From: CALUOB01 sp944322305
GTDB taxonomy: Bacteria > Actinomycetota > Coriobacteriia > Coriobacteriales > Coriobacteriaceae
NCBI GenBank assembly: GCA_963931605.1
Contig: OZ007031.1
Coordinates: 1,612,001-1,676,000 of the forward strand
DNA: 64,000 nucleotides
Direction: 5' to 3'
In this document: piece by piece, positions 45,680 to 54,970 of the stretch
Layout of the letters: every line of letters starts with the position of its first letter
How positions within the stretch are numbered: position 1 is the stretch's first letter
Notes under the pieces: model-generated
What the model saw: the letters and a program-made list of their open reading frames with translations, nothing else
The model's database searches: none
What the model was told of the DNA's origin: nothing
Program-made: the position numbers and the translations under genes

Positions 45680-46900
45680 CTATGCGTTCAGGACGCGGGC
45701 GATGCGCATGCAGGCCTCGGCCACCAGCTGGCGGGTCGCCGGCACGCACATACGCTGGAAGTACGCACCGCGCTCGGGGTCAAACGCCGCGCCGTCGCGC
45801 AGGATGACCTTGGCGCCGTCGTAGATGACGCGGTGCAGGTCCTCGGGCGCAAGGCCGCGCTGGCGCGCCGCGCGCTCAAAGTCGAGCCACAGCATATAGG
45901 TGCCCTCGGGCCTGGTTGCCCGCACGTCGGGCAGCTGGTCGGCAAAGATCTCAAGCGCCGCGGCAATGTTGCCGTCAAGGTAGTCGAGCAGCTGGTCCAG
46001 CCAGTCCTCGCCCTCCTCGTACGCGGCGATCACCGCGCTGATGGCAAACGGGCTCGGGTCCACGTGGCAGGTCTCCTCCAGGTACTTCTCCTGGTCGTCG
46101 GCCGAGAAGAACACCAGGTTGGCCGAGGAAAGCCCCGACAGGTTGAAGCTCTTGTCAACCGAGGTGCACGTGATCGCGCGCACGTCGGGCGCCACCTCGG
46201 CAAAGTGGCGCATGCGCACGTCGCGGCGCGTGAGGTCGCCGTGGATCTCGTCGGCCACCACCAGCACGTTGTGGCGCGCGCAGATCTCGGCAAGCCGGCC
46301 CAGCTCCTCGGGCGTCCACACGCGACCGGTGGGGTTCTGGGGATTGCACAGCAAAAACAGGCGCGTGCGCTTCTCGGCCGCCAGGGCCTCGAAGCCGTCG
46401 AAGTCTATGGTGTAGCGCAGGTTCTCGTCCGGCACGAGCGGGTTGAGCGCCAGCTTGCGCCCGTTGGCCGTGACCGCCGAGAAGAACGGCGGGTACACCG
46501 GCGGCTGCACGATGACCGAGTCGCCCGGGCGCGTGAAGGTGCGCACCAGGCGGTTGACGGCGGCCGTGGTGCCGTTGGAGAACACGATGCGATCGAGGTC
46601 GATGTCCCAGCCGTCACGCGCGGCGAACCAGTTGCGGATGGCGCGGGTGTAGCGGCTGTTGCCGGCGAGGGTCGAATACCCGAACACGCCGTGGTCAACG
46701 GTGGCGCGCAGGGCCGCGAGGATGGGCTCGGCGCAGCGGAAGTCCATGTCGGCGGTGGAAAGCGCCAGGTGCTCGTCGGTGATGGCGGCCACGCCGTTGG
46801 CGCGGGCTATGGCGGCGGCGGTGCTCCACTTCTCCGAAAAGCTCAGCGGGTCATGGCGGCGATCGATGGCCTCGTCAAAGTTGTAGCGAACGTCCCCCAT
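45680..46900 (-). CDS. PatB/MalY family pyridoxal-phosphate C-S lyase (cystathionine beta-lyase)
   Basis: Fold-type I PLP enzyme, 406 aa. It has MADMDF-like STADMDFRCAEPI near the N terminus, GTTAAVNRLVRTFTRPGD, CNPQNPTGRVWT, the DEIHGDL Asp, and the PLP Lys in CTSVDKSFNLSGLS. PatB/MalY enzymes cleave cystathionine and other cysteine S-conjugates to give homocysteine, H2S or thiols; MalY also interferes with the maltose regulator in E. coli. ATG 46898-46900 follows AAAGGAG. It is alone on its strand between the PTS remnant and the Dpp-type operon. Confidence 0.9.
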   Translation of the reverse strand: MGDVRYNFDEAIDRRHDPLSFSEKWSTAAAIARANGVAAITDEHLALSTADMDFRCAEPILAALRATVDHGVFGYSTLAGNSRYTRAIRNWFAARDGWDIDLDRIVFSNGTTAAVNRLVRTFTRPGDSVIVQPPVYPPFFSAVTANGRKLALNPLVPDENLRYTIDFDGFEALAAEKRTRLFLLCNPQNPTGRVWTPEELGRLAEICARHNVLVVADEIHGDLTRRDVRMRHFAEVAPDVRAITCTSVDKSFNLSGLSSANLVFFSADDQEKYLEETCHVDPSPFAISAVIAAYEEGEDWLDQLLDYLDGNIAAALEIFADQLPDVRATRPEGTYMLWLDFERAARQRGLAPEDLHRVIYDGAKVILRDGAAFDPERGAYFQRMCVPATRQLVAEACMRIARVLNA

Positions 46901-47120
46901 GGCGGCTCCTTTGCTTGCGCATGCGCGGCTGGCGTCTAGGCTTTCTATCTTAGTACGGCGGCGGGGCGGCGGGTAGCCCGTCCCGGCGAAGTAACATGAT
47001 GAACGGACGCAGCCGCTGGCGGGCGAGAAAAGCGGCGGGCGGAGCCCCTCGGCCTGCCAGGGGCCGGCGCAGTGGGTGGATGCGGGCAACGCCGGCGCGC
47101 GGCGGGCGGGCGGCGCGCCC

Positions 47121-47882
47121 CTACAGCTCGACCACGCGCGTGGCTACGCGGCTCACCAGCGCCGGCGCGTGCGAAACCAGCACGAGCCCCAAGCCCCGGG
47201 CGTCGGCCTCGGCGATAAGCGCGCGCCACAGCTGTGCCTGCGTGAGGGCGTCAAGCATGGCCGTTGACTCGTCGGCGATGAGGTAGCGCGGGCGGGCGAG
47301 AAGCGCCCGCACCATCGCGCAGCGCATGAGCTCGCCGCCCGAGAGCTCGTGCGGGAACCGCGTGAGCCATGCCGGGCGGACGCCGAAGCGCTCGAGCAGC
47401 GCGGTGCACGGACGCGCGGCGGCTGCAGCAGCCGGACCGGCCGGGCCGGCCGGGCCGCACGCGCCGTCTGAATCGCCCGGACGGCCCGCGCCGGCGCCGG
47501 CGTAGGCCGCCAGTGCAGCCTCCGCCTCGGCACGCACGGCTCCCGGCAGGCCGGCAACGCCCTCGCGCAGGCTCTTGCCCACGCGGAGCCGCGGGTCAAA
47601 GGCCTGCTCGGGGTGCTGGGCCAGCAGCTGCACCGGCTGCGACGTGCGCGCAACCGCCCCGCGGCGGCGCGCCAGCGGCACCAACGGCGCGCCGTCTACC
47701 AGCACGCGCCCCGCCTGCGGCTCCACGTATCCCGCCAGAATCCGGCACAGCGTGGTCTTGCCCGCGCCCGAGGGGGCCGCCAGCGCCACGCGCTCACCCG
47801 GCTCCACGTCAAGCGAAAGCCCCTGGTACAGCGGCTGGGCACCGTCGTAGGCAAACGTTATGTCGCACGCCTGCAGGCTCAT
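47121..47882 (-). CDS. ABC transporter ATP-binding protein (DppF/NikE type)
   Basis: A 253-aa ATPase, last gene of a five-gene importer operon. Walker A is APSGAGKTT near residues 40-48, signature LSGGELMRC, Walker B YLIADESTAML, switch His VLVSHAP. An Ala/Gly/Pro-rich insertion (about 130-160) enlarges the helical domain. The normal Dpp/Opp C-terminal extension is absent, as in NikE. RBS AAAAGGAGG precedes the ATG. Confidence 0.9.
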   Translation of the reverse strand: MSLQACDITFAYDGAQPLYQGLSLDVEPGERVALAAPSGAGKTTLCRILAGYVEPQAGRVLVDGAPLVPLARRRGAVARTSQPVQLLAQHPEQAFDPRLRVGKSLREGVAGLPGAVRAEAEAALAAYAGAGAGRPGDSDGACGPAGPAGPAAAAAARPCTALLERFGVRPAWLTRFPHELSGGELMRCAMVRALLARPRYLIADESTAMLDALTQAQLWRALIAEADARGLGLVLVSHAPALVSRVATRVVEL

Positions 47883-47937
47883 AGCTCCTCCTTTTCCGCG
47901 TTGCGGCGCCTGGCTGCCCGGCGGAACCGGCGCCTCC

Positions 47938-48987
47938 CTAGCACGCCGGCGCGTCGTCGAAATCGTGCTCGGGCATCGCGTGCCACAACGCACGGCTAAA
48001 CGGATGCTCCAGCAGCTCGGGCGCGTCGAAGTTCTCGCGCGCCGTCTCCTCCACCACCGCGCCGTCGCGAAACACCGCCACGCGGTCGGCCACCCGCAGG
48101 GCCAGCTCGATGTCGTGCGTGATGAGCAGCACCCCACCGCCCTCGTCGGCAAAGCGCCGCAGATCGGAGACGGCGCGCACCGCCAGGTCGAGGTCGAGGC
48201 CCGGCGTGGGCTCGTCGGCCACGATCAGGCGCGGCTGGTCTATCAGCGCGCACAGCAGCAGCACGCGGCGCGCCATGCCGCCCGAAAGCTCGTGCGGGTA
48301 CAGGCGCTCAACCTCGGGCGGCAGCCCGTAGGCCGCCATAAGCTCACGCATGCGCTCCGTGCGCCGGCGGCGCTCCTCGCCCCGGGCGTTGCCCACGATC
48401 TGGCGCCCCACCCGCATGAGCGGGTCGAGGTTCGTCACGCTTTGCGGCACAAGCGAGATGCCGTGCCCGCGCAGCGCCTGCAGCCCCGCCGCGTCCTGCC
48501 GCGCGCCGTCAAACCAGATCGTGCCGGTTACCCGGGAGTTTGGCTCGTACAGGCCGAGAATCGCGTCCGCCAGGAGCGTCTTGCCCGAGCCGCTTGCGCC
48601 CACCACGGCCAAGATCTCGCCCGCGTGCACCGAAAGCGAGAGATCGTTTATCACGCGGCTCTCCACGCGCGGGGCGCTGAAAAACGGCGCCGCAGGGTCG
48701 TACAGGGTAAACGACACGCTCAGGTGCTCCACCGAAAGCAGGTGGTGCCCGCCCGGGTGGTGCGAGCCGGCGGCGTGCGTGTGGTGGTGATGGCGCTCGG
48801 CGTCCACATGCGCGCGGTGAGCGGCGCGCGGAGCCTCTGCGGCGGGCAAAACGCCAGGGTTCGCAGCCGCCTGCGCGCCGGACGCCCGCGCGGCGCGCGC
48901 GTGCTTCCCCGCCGGCGCTAAAGCCGTGCCTTTGGGCTCTCCCGCCGCGTCTGCGCACTCCGACGCGCGTCTGCTCTTCTCGGCCAC
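47938..48987 (-). CDS. ABC transporter ATP-binding protein (DppD/NikD type) with His-rich N terminus
   Basis: A 349-aa ATPase. The GTG at 48985-48987 is chosen because GGGAGG lies just upstream. About 75 residues precede the nucleotide-binding domain and contain a His cluster (HVDAERHHHHTHAAGSHH, then GGHH). The domain has Walker A GASGSGKT, Q loop SLVPQS, signature LSGGMARRV, Walker B LIVADEPTPGLD and switch LLITHD. A His-rich extension is typical of proteins that handle Ni2+ or Zn2+, so a metal or metal-chelate substrate is possible for this importer. Confidence 0.87.
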   Translation of the reverse strand: MAEKSRRASECADAAGEPKGTALAPAGKHARAARASGAQAAANPGVLPAAEAPRAAHRAHVDAERHHHHTHAAGSHHPGGHHLLSVEHLSVSFTLYDPAAPFFSAPRVESRVINDLSLSVHAGEILAVVGASGSGKTLLADAILGLYEPNSRVTGTIWFDGARQDAAGLQALRGHGISLVPQSVTNLDPLMRVGRQIVGNARGEERRRRTERMRELMAAYGLPPEVERLYPHELSGGMARRVLLLCALIDQPRLIVADEPTPGLDLDLAVRAVSDLRRFADEGGGVLLITHDIELALRVADRVAVFRDGAVVEETARENFDAPELLEHPFSRALWHAMPEHDFDDAPAC

Positions 48988-49028
48988 AGAAACCTCCCTC
49001 ACGTTGCGCTCAACCTCCAACCAAGCAC

Positions 49029-50072
49029 CTACTCCTGCACGGTGCGCGCGTCGAGCAGGCGGCGGATGCCCGCGCCCACGCGGTCGAACAGCAGCACCAC
49101 GGCCAGCAGCGCCAGGCCGGGAAACACCGCGAGCCACCACGCACCCGCCGTGAGGTAGCTCATGGCCTCGGAGAGGATCACGCCGATGGCCGGCTGCTCA
49201 GGCGGCAGGCCGAAGCCCAGAAACGTCACCGACGCCTCGTGCAGGATCGCGTGCGGGAACATCAGCACCAGCCCCACCACGTACTGCGGCAGCAGGTAGG
49301 GCACCAGGTGGTCGGCAAAGATCCGCCAGCGCGACACGCCCAGCGCGCGGGCGTGCGCCAGATAGGGCTGCGCGCGCAGCTGCAGGGTCTCGGCACGCAG
49401 CACGCGCGCCAGGCTGGGCCAATGCGTTACCGCCACGCCCACGGTAACGCCCACCGCGCCGCGCCCCAACGCGTAGCTGACAAGGATGAGCAGCACGATG
49501 TGCGGGATGCCCATCACCAGGTCGATCAGCCACGAAACCGCTGCGTCGGCGCGGCGGCCGCCGAGCGCCGCCACCGCCGCCAGCCCCAGGGCGATAAGCG
49601 ACGAAACCACCGCAGCCGCAAGCCCCACCAGCACCGAGGTGGCCAGGCCCGCCAGCGTGCGGGCGAGCATGTCGCGCCCCATCCAGTCGGTGCCAAACGG
49701 ATGCGCCGGGCATGGGGCGAGGTTCACCTGGGAGAAGTCGGTTGCCTGCGCGGCCGGCGCCAAGACGCGGCCGGCAACCACAACGGCGACAAGCACCGTC
49801 GCGGCTGCGATAAGCGCAGCGAGCGTACGGCGGCGGTTGCCGCCGAGCGCGCGGCGCGCGGGCGCGTGGAACACCGTGAGCGGGAGCTCAGGGGCCGGGG
49901 CGGCAAAGGGCAGGGCGGGGCATGCGGACGCGGTGGCCGCGGCGTCTCCTGCCGCAGGCTTGGGTGCCACCGGGCTCGGCTCGGCAGCACCTCTGGCCGC
50001 GGGTGCGGGGGCGCCTGCCCGCGGGCGCAGGAGGGTGCGCTTCTCGCGCATCTCGCGCTTATCGCACGGCAT
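49029..50072 (-). CDS. ABC transporter permease (DppC/NikC type)
   Basis: A 347-aa inner-membrane subunit. A disordered Ala/Pro-rich N terminus (1-75) is followed by six helices. The periplasmic-loop motif PFGTDWMGRDMLARTLAG and the ATPase-coupling loop ARALGVSRWRIFADHLVP identify the family. ATG 50070-50072 follows GGGGAGG and overlaps the upstream permease gene by 14 bp. Confidence 0.9.
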   Translation of the reverse strand: MPCDKREMREKRTLLRPRAGAPAPAARGAAEPSPVAPKPAAGDAAATASACPALPFAAPAPELPLTVFHAPARRALGGNRRRTLAALIAAATVLVAVVVAGRVLAPAAQATDFSQVNLAPCPAHPFGTDWMGRDMLARTLAGLATSVLVGLAAAVVSSLIALGLAAVAALGGRRADAAVSWLIDLVMGIPHIVLLILVSYALGRGAVGVTVGVAVTHWPSLARVLRAETLQLRAQPYLAHARALGVSRWRIFADHLVPYLLPQYVVGLVLMFPHAILHEASVTFLGFGLPPEQPAIGVILSEAMSYLTAGAWWLAVFPGLALLAVVLLFDRVGAGIRRLLDARTVQE

Positions 50073-51159
50073 GGGACGCACCTCCCCGCACGCGCGGGTC
50101 AACCACGCCGTACAGCACGTTGGCCGCGAGGTTGCCCGCAAACACCAGCGCTGCGGACGCCAGCGCGATCCCCACCAGCAGCGGCGCGTCGCCGCCCAGC
50201 CCTGCCGTTACCGCGGCCTGGCCCAGCCCCGGGTACGAGAACACCTGCTCCACCAGCACCGAGCCGCCGAAGATCTCGCTGATCGAGGCGAACTGCAGGG
50301 TCAGCGCGGGCATCACCAGGTTGCGCAGGCCATGGCGCCGCACGACGGCCCACGTGCCCTCGCCGCGCGTCCGCGCGAAGCGGGCGTAGTCGCTTTGCAG
50401 CACGTCCACCACCTTTTCGCGCGTGTGCAGCGCAATGTTGGCCACCCCCGTGACCGAGAGCACCAGCGCCGGGAGCACCAGGTGGTACGCCCGATCGGCA
50501 AGCGTCACGCTGGAGGCTGCCGCGCCGATGGGCGCCGAGAAGCCCAAGGGGAACCAGCCCAGCATCACCGCGAACACCATGAGCACCACCATGGCCAGCC
50601 AAAACGTGGGCGTGGCCGATATGAGATAGCAATACGCGCGCACCAGCCGGTCGGGCAGGCGGTCGCGGCAGGCGCCGGCCGCGACGCCCAGCGCAAGGCC
50701 GATCACGCCGGCGAGCACCCATGCCGTTGCCATGAGCGCCAGCGAGCTCGCCGCGCGTTGAGCGATAACCTCGGTCACCGGCGCGTTGAAGCGCAGCGAG
50801 AGCCCCAGGTTGCCGGTAAGCGCGCCGGCCGCCCACGCCGCGTAGCGCTCGAGAAGCGGCGTGTCGGCCCCCCAGTACGCCGCCATCTCGGCGCGGCGCT
50901 CCGGCGTCATGGACGCGTAGGCCGCCTGCCCCACGTTGGCCTGCACCGGGTCTATGGGCGAGAGGCTCACCAGCGCAAACGTCACGAAGCTGGTGGCCGC
51001 CATGAGCAGGGCAAAGCGCACAAGCTCGCGCGCCCACCACGGCAGGCGCGGCGGGCGGGCGGGGCGGCGCGAGGCCTTGCGGGCATCCGCCTGCTCCCGC
51101 GCACCGCCGTAGCTGTTGTTCTTGTTATCCTGAGCCAAAACGAACCCGTCCCCATCCAT
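50059..51159 (-). CDS. ABC transporter permease (DppB/NikB type)
   Basis: A 366-aa permease with LVRFALLMAATSFVTFALV as helix 1, then the periplasmic domain LSPIDPVQANVG, and the coupling loop ARTRGEGTWAVVRRHGLRN. The annotated ATG at 51157-51159 lies inside a 19-bp direct repeat and has a poor ribosome binding site; a TTG a few codons downstream (LAQDNKNN) is a realistic alternative. The gene sits 36 bp after the binding-protein stop. Confidence 0.87.
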   Translation of the reverse strand: MDGDGFVLAQDNKNNSYGGAREQADARKASRRPARPPRLPWWARELVRFALLMAATSFVTFALVSLSPIDPVQANVGQAAYASMTPERRAEMAAYWGADTPLLERYAAWAAGALTGNLGLSLRFNAPVTEVIAQRAASSLALMATAWVLAGVIGLALGVAAGACRDRLPDRLVRAYCYLISATPTFWLAMVVLMVFAVMLGWFPLGFSAPIGAAASSVTLADRAYHLVLPALVLSVTGVANIALHTREKVVDVLQSDYARFARTRGEGTWAVVRRHGLRNLVMPALTLQFASISEIFGGSVLVEQVFSYPGLGQAAVTAGLGGDAPLLVGIALASAALVFAGNLAANVLYGVVDPRVRGGASHAVR

Positions 51160-51192
51160 CCCTGGGTTGAAGTGAACCCGTCCCCATCCATC
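51142..51192. repeat. 19-bp direct repeat between binding-protein and permease genes
   Basis: GAACCCGTCCCCATCCATC occurs at 51142-51160 and 51174-51192, 32 bp apart, spanning the DppB start codon and reaching to within 3 bp of the upstream stop codon. Confidence 0.85.
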
Positions 51193-51195
51193 TCG

Positions 51196-52980
51196 TTAGG
51201 ACCAGGTCCACTGATCCACGTTGTTGGCAAGCGACCAACCGTGCCCGTGGGGGTGCGGCTTCTGGTCGGCTACGTTGAGGCCCGTGCGCTTGAAGTACAG
51301 GTGGTCAACGTTCACGAGCCACACCCACGTGGCGTCGCCCTGCGGGGCAAAGCCCTCCTCGCCGTCCCACTGCGCGCGCTGCCAATAGTCGTAGCTCTGC
51401 TCGACCTCGGGCTGGGCCAGCGCGGCGTCGAGGTACTGGTCACACGTGGCGCTTGCGTAGCAGGAGTAGTTGCCCTCGGAGGAGCTGTAGTTCAGGCTGT
51501 ACAGGTCAACAGGGCTGTTGGCGCCCCAGCCCCACATGATGGGCGTCCGGAACTCCTCGGGGTAGATCTCGTCCCAACTGCCGCCGCGCGGCGTGACCTC
51601 GATGCCGATCTCGGCCAGCTGGTTGGCGAACTCGTTGGAAAGCGCCTGGCGCACCGAGTCGCCCGATGAGTACCAGACGTCAAAGGCGGCGCGCTGGCCG
51701 TCCTTCTCGCGCACGTCGTCCTGGCCGAGCTGCCAGCCCGCCTCGTCAAGCACCCGGCGGGCCTTGCCCAGATCTTGCTCAACCTGCATGGCGGCGCTGG
51801 CCCATGGGGTGCCGTCGGACACGCTGTAGGCCGCGTGGCCGTAGCCGGCCAGCACGCCGTCGATCATGGCTTGGCGGTCAACGGCCAGGTTAATGGCCTG
51901 GCGCACGGCAAGGTCGCAGGTCACGTCGTTGCCCGCGGGGTAGGAAAGGTCGCCGTCCACCGTGCGGGAGGCACCGGCGGGGATCACCGGCAGCGACACG
52001 CCGCGGCTGTCCACCGTGGCGTAGCTCACGAGCTCGTAGCCCTGCGCCGTCTGGCCCGCGTGCGTGGCGTAGGTGTAGGCGATGTCAACCTGGCCGGCCT
52101 GCACCGCTGCCACGGCGGCGTCCTCGTCCATGAAGACCACCACCACGCGCTGCATCTTGGGTGCCTCGCCGTAGTAGCGCGGATTGGCCGCAAAGATAAC
52201 CTGCTGGCCGCGGTCCCACTGCTCCAGCACGTAGCGGCCCGAACCCACCGGCTCGGCACCGTAGGTGTCGCCGTAAGCGTGCTCGGGCACGATGCCCAGC
52301 ACCGCCAGCGTATAGAGCAGCGCGTTGTACGGCTTGGTCAGGTGGATCTCGACCACCGTGTTGCTCAGCGCCTCAGCGCCCTCCACCATGGAGAGGTCAA
52401 CCTGCGAGGAGGGCGTGCGCTTGACTTGGTTTACGGTAAAGGCCACGTCGCGCGCGGTGAGCGGCTCGCCGTCGGAGAAGACCACGTCGTCGCGGATGGT
52501 GAACGTCCAGGTGAGCAGGTCGTCCGAGCAGGCGTACTCGGTTGCGAGGTCGTTTTTGAAGCCGAGGTTCTCGTCCGTGACGATGAGCGTTGACTGGATC
52601 AGCGGCTCGTGCATGTGCTCGCCGCAGCCCCAGGCCTGCGTGGGGTCGAAGCCCGCCGCCGGCTCGCTGGCCGGATCCATGGCGATAATCACCTGGGTGG
52701 TGCCCGCAGAGGCGGCGGCTTGCGAGGAGCCCGCTCGACCTGCCGCGTTGTTGCCGCAGCCTGCAAGCGTTGCCGCCGCGGCGGCTGCGACTGTCGCCGC
52801 TGCGCCCACGAAGCCGCGACGAGTAAGCGGCGCGACGCGAGCGTTGGCGCAGGCGCGAGCACGAGCTGCCGCAGCCGCGTCGTCAACCGGCGCAGACGAG
52901 GCGGGCGATGCCGCGGCACCAGTCGACGCGGGTGACGTCGTGCCGCTGGTCGATAAGAGCGACGATCCCTGCTTCCCCAT
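51196..52980 (-). CDS. Extracellular solute-binding lipoprotein, family 5 (peptide/nickel type)
   Basis: A 594-aa SBP_bac_5 protein. About 50 polar residues precede a twin-arginine-like signal (LTRRGFVGAAATVAA) with lipobox LAGC, so it should be lipid-anchored, possibly TAT-exported. The family core is TWTFTIRDDVVFSDGEPLTARDV and VGSGRYVLEQWDRGQ. Near the end is KPHPHGHGW, a His-rich loop that would suit a metal or metal-complex ligand, in line with the His cluster in the NikD-type ATPase. ATG 52978-52980 follows GGGGAGGAG. The first gene of the importer operon; array C lies upstream. Confidence 0.92.
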   Translation of the reverse strand: MGKQGSSLLSTSGTTSPASTGAAASPASSAPVDDAAAAARARACANARVAPLTRRGFVGAAATVAAAAAATLAGCGNNAAGRAGSSQAAASAGTTQVIIAMDPASEPAAGFDPTQAWGCGEHMHEPLIQSTLIVTDENLGFKNDLATEYACSDDLLTWTFTIRDDVVFSDGEPLTARDVAFTVNQVKRTPSSQVDLSMVEGAEALSNTVVEIHLTKPYNALLYTLAVLGIVPEHAYGDTYGAEPVGSGRYVLEQWDRGQQVIFAANPRYYGEAPKMQRVVVVFMDEDAAVAAVQAGQVDIAYTYATHAGQTAQGYELVSYATVDSRGVSLPVIPAGASRTVDGDLSYPAGNDVTCDLAVRQAINLAVDRQAMIDGVLAGYGHAAYSVSDGTPWASAAMQVEQDLGKARRVLDEAGWQLGQDDVREKDGQRAAFDVWYSSGDSVRQALSNEFANQLAEIGIEVTPRGGSWDEIYPEEFRTPIMWGWGANSPVDLYSLNYSSSEGNYSCYASATCDQYLDAALAQPEVEQSYDYWQRAQWDGEEGFAPQGDATWVWLVNVDHLYFKRTGLNVADQKPHPHGHGWSLANNVDQWTWS

Positions 52981-53199
52981 GGTACTCCTCCCCTTGCGCC
53001 AGGCGCATAGCAGGCCATCAGTGTTACGAATGGATCAAATCGTGTTACCGCTAGGGGATGATACGCCTTACACCCGGCTTTAAACAAGGGAATCCCGCAC
53101 GGAGTGCTTTTCTTTTAACTATAGCGTCGACGCTCTCCACGACCTCAAAGCCCCTCGGCTCAGCTTCCTGCGATCTTGTCATCAAAGGTCAGCGCGCCC

Positions 53200-53575
53200 T
53201 TCCCGCTTGCCCGCGAGAACGACATCTAAGCGATTTCTGTCCGCCACTCCGTCATCTAAGGCCTCGGTTGAACGCTGATCCGGCATCTAACAACAGCCTG
53301 GTCGCACAAACTGCATGTAACTCCCGGAATTCCGAGAATTGCGTGTCGCGGAAGCTCCTAACCGCTCTGCCGATGTCAGATCAGCGACTAACTCCGGCCT
53401 TAGATGTCGCCCAGGCGGTCAACCGAGCCGTCGCGCGGTTCGCTCGCCGAGCCAGGCGCTTACACGCCGCCAGCGCGGACAACCGAGCTGCTGCGCGCAG
53501 ACGAGCCGCCCAACCTGATCCTTGCGTGTCGCCAAGACGCCCAAACGCGCTCCACCAGCGCGCCCAACCGCACAC
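53200..53575. repeat. Bidirectional ~30-bp degenerate repeat array C
   Basis: Right of about 53340, units beginning GATGTC/GTGTCG recur every 28-32 bp (for example GATGTCGCCCAGGCGGTCAA at about 53405). Left of about 53320 the same unit is inverted (GACATCTAAG, GTCATCTAAGGCCTCGGTTG, GGCATCTAAC). The centre is CTCCCGGAATTCCGAGAATT at 53321-53340. It aligns unit by unit with array D. The spacer is 52981-53584; its first 110 bp are AT-richer and probably hold the promoter of the binding-protein operon. Confidence 0.75.
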
Positions 53576-53584
53576 CACCGCCGC

Positions 53585-54232
53585 TTACTCCCCCGCCACC
53601 CAGCGCGCCATGGCGCGCTCGAGCAGCGCCAGAGCACCGGCGGTGAAGTAGTTGGGCTCGTACGTCGCCGGCGTGGACTTGCGGTTTTTGATCACCACGT
53701 TAACGTCGGCAACCTTGGACACGGGCGTGTCGTGGCTGGCTGTTATAGCAACCACCTCAAGGCCGTACGCCGCCGCATCGAGACACGACGGCAGCAAGGT
53801 CATGCCACTCTCGTTGAACACGACCAACAACCCGCCTTGGGCGGCCGCCGGCGCGTCCAACATGCCCCGGCTGTACGGTGCGGCAGTAAACCCCAGCTCG
53901 GCCAGGCGCAAAATCAGATACTGCACGCAGATCTCAGCGTCGCCCACCGCGTCGATAAGCACCAGGCCCGAACGCCCGCGCTCAAGCGCGTCGGCCACCA
54001 CGTCGACGCTGTCGTTCACCGCGCCGGCACGGTCATCCGCCTGGTGGTACTGCACCAGCTGGGTAACGAAATCCGTCCACCCGCGGTACCCGAAGTGCTT
54101 GGCCACGCGCGCAACACTCGAGCGGGCAACGCCCAGGCTGCGCGAAACCTCGTCGATCGTCGCGCACTCGCCGCGCTTCGCCAAATCGCGCACGTAGGCG
54201 TACACCCGGGTGTCGTTCTCGGTCAGCGTCAT
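53585..54232 (-). CDS. RpiR/MurR-family transcriptional regulator
   Basis: A 215-aa regulator: N-terminal HTH_6 domain (about 1-60; ATIDEVSRSLGVARSSVARVAKHF) and a SIS-type sugar-phosphate-binding domain (about 85-205; VLIDAVGDAEICVQYLILRL, VVAITASHDTPVSKVADV). It overlaps the next RpiR gene by 4 bp (ATGA), so two different RpiR proteins are co-produced. The location next to phosphoglycosidase and PTS genes suggests control by a sugar phosphate. Confidence 0.88.
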   Translation of the reverse strand: MTLTENDTRVYAYVRDLAKRGECATIDEVSRSLGVARSSVARVAKHFGYRGWTDFVTQLVQYHQADDRAGAVNDSVDVVADALERGRSGLVLIDAVGDAEICVQYLILRLAELGFTAAPYSRGMLDAPAAAQGGLLVVFNESGMTLLPSCLDAAAYGLEVVAITASHDTPVSKVADVNVVIKNRKSTPATYEPNYFTAGALALLERAMARWVAGE

Positions 54233-54945
54233 GCGCCCTCCTTCTCAAGCTGGGCATAGCGCGCAAGCGCCGCCTCGAACACGATGATCACGCGCGCCGC
54301 GTACAGGTCGGCAGCGATGCCGTCGTTGGGCGCGATGTGCACCGCCAGGTCAACCATCCCCGGGGCAACGTCCGCCTCCCTGCTGTCGGAAAACGACACC
54401 ACGTAGAACCCCGCGTCGCGGGCGGCGCGCAGCATCCCCTCGCCGTAGCCCTCCTGCTGGCCCAGGTGCCTGCGCCCCGGAAGCTCGCGGTGAAAGCAGA
54501 AGAACGCCACCCCCACCGGCAGCCTCCCCGGCGTCGTCATGGCATAGTCGTACGAAGCCGGCGCGAAGATGTCGAACATGGCCAGCTTGCGGCTCATGTA
54601 GGCTGCCAAGAGCGCCCCGAGCCGGCGGTCGCCGGAGAACATGAGGTTGCGCTTGCCCCGGCACCGCGTCAGGCACCGCGCCAGCGCCTCCACCTCGGCG
54701 TCCAGGCTCCCCAGCGTCACCGCACGCGGAAGCAGGGCGTCGGCGCTGGTCTGGGCGCTCAGGCGCACGCTGCGCGTCAGGTCCGAGAACCCGCGGTACC
54801 CCATCTTCTGCACCGCGCGCACCACCGTGCTTTTCGACACATGGCACTCGTCGGCAAGCTCGGTGAGCGAGATCTCCTCGTTTTGCGACACATGCGCGAC
54901 AATAGCCTGCAAAACCTGACGCTCAAGCGGTGAATACGCCGGCAT
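54229..54945 (-). CDS. RpiR/MurR-family transcriptional regulator
   Basis: A 238-aa regulator with the N-terminal helix-turn-helix (ISLTELADECHVSKSTVVRAVQKMG) and a C-terminal SIS-like domain. The SIS part is degenerate compared with its neighbour: the phosphate-binding Ser/Thr loop reads MFSGDRRLGALLAAYMSRKL. ATG 54943-54945 follows GGGAGGG; the frame continues upstream without a better start. It is coupled to the downstream RpiR gene by an ATGA overlap. Confidence 0.87.
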   Translation of the reverse strand: MPAYSPLERQVLQAIVAHVSQNEEISLTELADECHVSKSTVVRAVQKMGYRGFSDLTRSVRLSAQTSADALLPRAVTLGSLDAEVEALARCLTRCRGKRNLMFSGDRRLGALLAAYMSRKLAMFDIFAPASYDYAMTTPGRLPVGVAFFCFHRELPGRRHLGQQEGYGEGMLRAARDAGFYVVSFSDSREADVAPGMVDLAVHIAPNDGIAADLYAARVIIVFEAALARYAQLEKEGA

Positions 54946-54970
54946 ACGCCCTCCCTCTCGAAAAACGAAC

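Noticed and set aside
51142..51192. Attachment site of a mobile element
   Set aside because: No integrase, tRNA gene or foreign segment lies between or beside the two copies; only 13 bp separate them.
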